Positions 61,903-64,000 of a DNA stretch of 64,000 nucleotides are shown here, in pieces. Both the position numbers and the translations under genes were made by a program. Under the pieces are notes generated by a model. That model saw only the letters and a program-made list of their open reading frames with translations. It was not told the DNA's origin and did not search any database. Position 1 is the stretch's first letter. Every line of letters starts with the position of its first letter. This stretch comes from APNM01 sp040361335. Its GTDB lineage: Bacteria; Pseudomonadota; Gammaproteobacteria; Nevskiales; Salinisphaeraceae. The stretch lies in assembly GCF_040361335.1 (NCBI RefSeq), contig NZ_APNM01000005.1:62001-126000 (forward strand), written 5' to 3'.

Positions 61903-62688
61903 ATGACGCTCGAGATCATCAGCCAGCGGCCGTCGGAGCGACGGTTCCCGCATCCCCTGCTGTTCGTGCACGGCGCGTGGCACGGTGCCTGGTGCTGGGA
62001 CGAGCACTTCCTGCCCTGGTTCGCGGCGCGGGGCTTCGAGGCCCACGCCGTGTCCCTGCGCGGGCACGGCGACAGTCCCGGCCGCGAGGGCATCCGCTGG
62101 CACCGGATCGCGGATTACGTCGACGACGTGGCCGAGGCCGCCGCGACGCTGGACCGGCCGCCGGTGGTGATCGGCCACTCCATGGGCGGCCTGATCACCC
62201 AGAAATACCTGGAGCGGCACCCGGCGCCGGCGGCGGTGCTGCTGGCCACCATCCCCACCCGCGGGGTGCTGCCGTTCGTGACCCGGCTGGGCCTGCACCG
62301 GCCGCTGACCCTGGCGTCGAGCCTGCTGCATCTCAGTCCGTACCGGCTGGTCGCCACGCCCGAGCTGTCCACGGCGGCCTTCTTCTCGGAAAGCCTGCCG
62401 GAGACGACCCGCCGGGCCTACCACGATCGGTTGGTGGAAGAGTCCTTCCGCATGATCCTGGACGCCGGCGTGCTGGACCTGCCCCGCCCGAAGCGGATCT
62501 CGACGCCGATCCTGGTGCTGGGCGCCGACAACGACGCCATCTTTCCGCCGCACGAGATGCGCGCCACCGCCCGCGCCTACGGCGCCGAGTGCGAGATCCT
62601 GGCGGACACCGCCCACGACGTGATGCTGGAGCCCCGCTGGGAGGCGGGTGCCGAACGCATCGCGACCTGGCTGCAAGGATACCGCTGA
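61903..62688 (+). CDS. Alpha/beta-fold hydrolase
   Basis: The 261-residue protein has the alpha/beta hydrolase features HGAWHGAWCWDEHFLPWF (oxyanion region), nucleophile elbow GHSMGG near residues 93-98 and a late histidine in TAHDVMLEP, with an Asp in LGADNDAIFPP as likely acid. There is no signal peptide. The substrate is unknown; related proteins include esterases and lysophospholipases. It stands between pyk and rlmI on the same strand. Confidence 0.9.
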   Translation: MTLEIISQRPSERRFPHPLLFVHGAWHGAWCWDEHFLPWFAARGFEAHAVSLRGHGDSPGREGIRWHRIADYVDDVAEAAATLDRPPVVIGHSMGGLITQKYLERHPAPAAVLLATIPTRGVLPFVTRLGLHRPLTLASSLLHLSPYRLVATPELSTAAFFSESLPETTRRAYHDRLVEESFRMILDAGVLDLPRPKRISTPILVLGADNDAIFPPHEMRATARAYGAECEILADTAHDVMLEPRWEAGAERIATWLQGYR

Positions 62689-62740
62689 CGCGTCACGGCC
62701 ACGGTGAGAGAATGGCGCGCCCCACCCGACCGCATGCGCT

Positions 62741-63955
62741 ATGACCGACGCCACCGATACCGACCGCCGTCCCCGTATCCGTCTCCGGCCCGGCCGCCAT
62801 AAGCGCGCCGCCGCCGGCCACCCCTGGGTGTTCTCCAACGAGATCGAGATGGATGCCGCGGCCCGCGCCCTGCCGGCGGGCGGCATCGTCGACCTCCTGA
62901 GGGCGGACGGCGGCGCGCTGGCCACGGCCTATTTCAATCCGCACACCCTGATCGCCGCGCGCATCCTGGCCGAGGAGACCGGCGTGCCGGTGGACGCGGA
63001 TTTCCTGGCCGCGCGCCTGCACTCGGCCTTGGCGTTGCGCGAGACCCTGTTCGATACCCCGCACTACCGGCTGGTGCACGCCGAGGCCGACGGCCTGCCG
63101 GGACTGATCGTCGACCGCTACGGCGACACCGTCGTGCTCCAGGCCAACACCGCCGGCATGCAGTCACTGACCGACATGCTCGTCGCCACCCTGGAACAGG
63201 TGCTTCCGGGCATCAAGATCGTGCTCAAGAACGACGCCCCGGCGCGGCGGCTGGAGGGGCTCGACGACGACGTGCGCGTGCTGCGCGGCGAGCCGGCCTC
63301 GCCCCTGCCCCTGGTGGAGAACGGCCTAACCTTCTACGCCGACCCGCTGTCCGGCCAGAAGACCGGCTGGTTCTACGATCACCGCGCCAATCGGGCGTAC
63401 GCGGCCGCCCTGGCGCGACGGCTGAACGGTCCCCGCGTGCTGGATTGCTACGCCTATGCCGGCGGCTTCGCGGTGGCTTGCGCCGCGGCGGGCGCGGCCG
63501 AGGTCCTGGCCGTCGACCGCTCCGAGGCGGCCCTCGCGCTCGCCGAGCGAGCGGCCGCCGCCAACGATGTCGGCGACCGCTGCCGCTTCCGGCGCGGCGA
63601 GGCCTTCGCCACCCTCACCGAGCTGACCGAGGCCGGCACGCAGTTCGACCTCGTGATCGCCGATCCGCCGGCCTTCGCGAAGGCGCGGCGCGATATCAAG
63701 CCGGCGCTCAAGGGCTATCGCAAGCTGACCCGCCTGGCGGCGGCCGCCGTGGCGCCGGGCGGCTTCCTGATATTGGCGTCCTGCAGCCATCACGTGGACG
63801 GCAACGCCCTGCTGGAGGCCGCGGGCCGCGGCCTGCGCGACGCCGGCCGCGCGGCGCGCGTGCTGCGCCGCGCCGGCGCCGACGCCGACCACCCGGTACA
63901 TCCGCGGTTGCCCGAGAGCGCCTACCTGAAGACACTTGTGATACAACTCGATTAA
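62741..63955 (+). CDS. rlmI: 23S rRNA m5C methyltransferase RlmI family
   Basis: RlmI methylates a cytosine of 23S rRNA (C1962 in E. coli). The 404-residue protein has an N-terminal PUA domain (about residues 10-90, HPWVFSNEIE), a middle domain with LPGLIVDRYG, and a Rossmann methyltransferase domain with DCYAYAGGFAVACAAAG, the DPPAFAK motif and the conserved Cys in LASCSHHV. The end at 63955 is near the window edge; the last 45 bases show nothing recognisable. Confidence 0.93.
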   Translation: MTDATDTDRRPRIRLRPGRHKRAAAGHPWVFSNEIEMDAAARALPAGGIVDLLRADGGALATAYFNPHTLIAARILAEETGVPVDADFLAARLHSALALRETLFDTPHYRLVHAEADGLPGLIVDRYGDTVVLQANTAGMQSLTDMLVATLEQVLPGIKIVLKNDAPARRLEGLDDDVRVLRGEPASPLPLVENGLTFYADPLSGQKTGWFYDHRANRAYAAALARRLNGPRVLDCYAYAGGFAVACAAAGAAEVLAVDRSEAALALAERAAAANDVGDRCRFRRGEAFATLTELTEAGTQFDLVIADPPAFAKARRDIKPALKGYRKLTRLAAAAVAPGGFLILASCSHHVDGNALLEAAGRGLRDAGRAARVLRRAGADADHPVHPRLPESAYLKTLVIQLD

Positions 63956-64000
63956 ACCCGAACCGGAGCATCACCGGCACCCGCGACCGGGAGGATATCC

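Overview
The window is a high-GC chromosomal segment, almost certainly from a gammaproteobacterium. Gene order supports this: nnr-tsaE-amidase-mutL-miaA-hfq-hflX-hflK-hflC-(DUF2065)-hisZ-purA, pcnB-folK-dNK-panB-panC-panD-pgi, lptF/lptG beside pepA-holC-valS, and an ilvN-ilvC-psd-pssA-leuA row. The hisZ next to purA and the long-form leuA point towards Chromatiales/Ectothiorhodospira-like or pseudomonad-like lineages rather than enterics; this is inference from synteny and composition only. There are no rRNA genes, CRISPR arrays, phage genes or transposases.

Layout. 1-2707: two convergent cyclic-di-GMP proteins (PAS-GGDEF-EAL, cut by the window edge; GAF-GGDEF). 2837-3001: a decayed fragment of purA. 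3017-10236: a three-gene operon (giant TPR-like lipoprotein, TonB-dependent receptor, di-haem cytochrome c peroxidase/MauG-like protein) with a sigma70-like promoter overlapped by a good Fur-box match. It lies between intact purA and the purA fragment and looks like an acquired cassette. 10448-20013: the purA to mutL core block. 20085-22300: a two-gene insertion (SelD-associated-type FAD oxidoreductase and a TauE/SafE permease) between mutL and its usual neighbour, bounded by palindromic DNA. 22309-25725: amidase, tsaE, nnr. 25795-27008: 1.2 kb of non-coding repeats, with seven copies of one element in mostly alternating orientation. 27003-33466: pgi to pcnB. 33522-33718: tRNA-Glu(CTC) with promoter and terminators. 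33780-42840: amidase, RDD protein, lptG/lptF, pepA, holC, valS. 43002-48541: fxsA, then a MoxR-DUF58-TgpA transglutaminase group, an exported SseB-like protein and a NUDIX hydrolase. 48557-51989: UMF1 transporter, rimI, an unusual uracil-DNA glycosylase-like protein, CHAD protein. 52007-59239: branched-chain amino acid genes with the phosphatidylserine pair; leuA has a leucine-rich leader peptide and hairpin. 59294-63955: EutC-like cyclodeaminase, pyruvate kinase, alpha/beta hydrolase and rlmI.

The most interesting points are: (i) the Fur-box lipoprotein/TonB/di-haem operon flanked by a purA remnant; (ii) several families of intergenic inverted repeats built from reiterated 7-10 nt words, which invade gene ends and provide start, stop or C-terminal codons of neighbours; (iii) pcnB with no ATG/GTG/TTG start but an ATC behind a strong Shine-Dalgarno, recalling the AUU start of E. 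coli pcnB; (iv) a leuA attenuation leader; (v) a Psd-like protein without the Gly-Ser self-cleavage pair and a family-4-like uracil glycosylase without its iron-sulfur cysteines.

All homology statements rest on motif recognition by eye. No searches or structure predictions were run.
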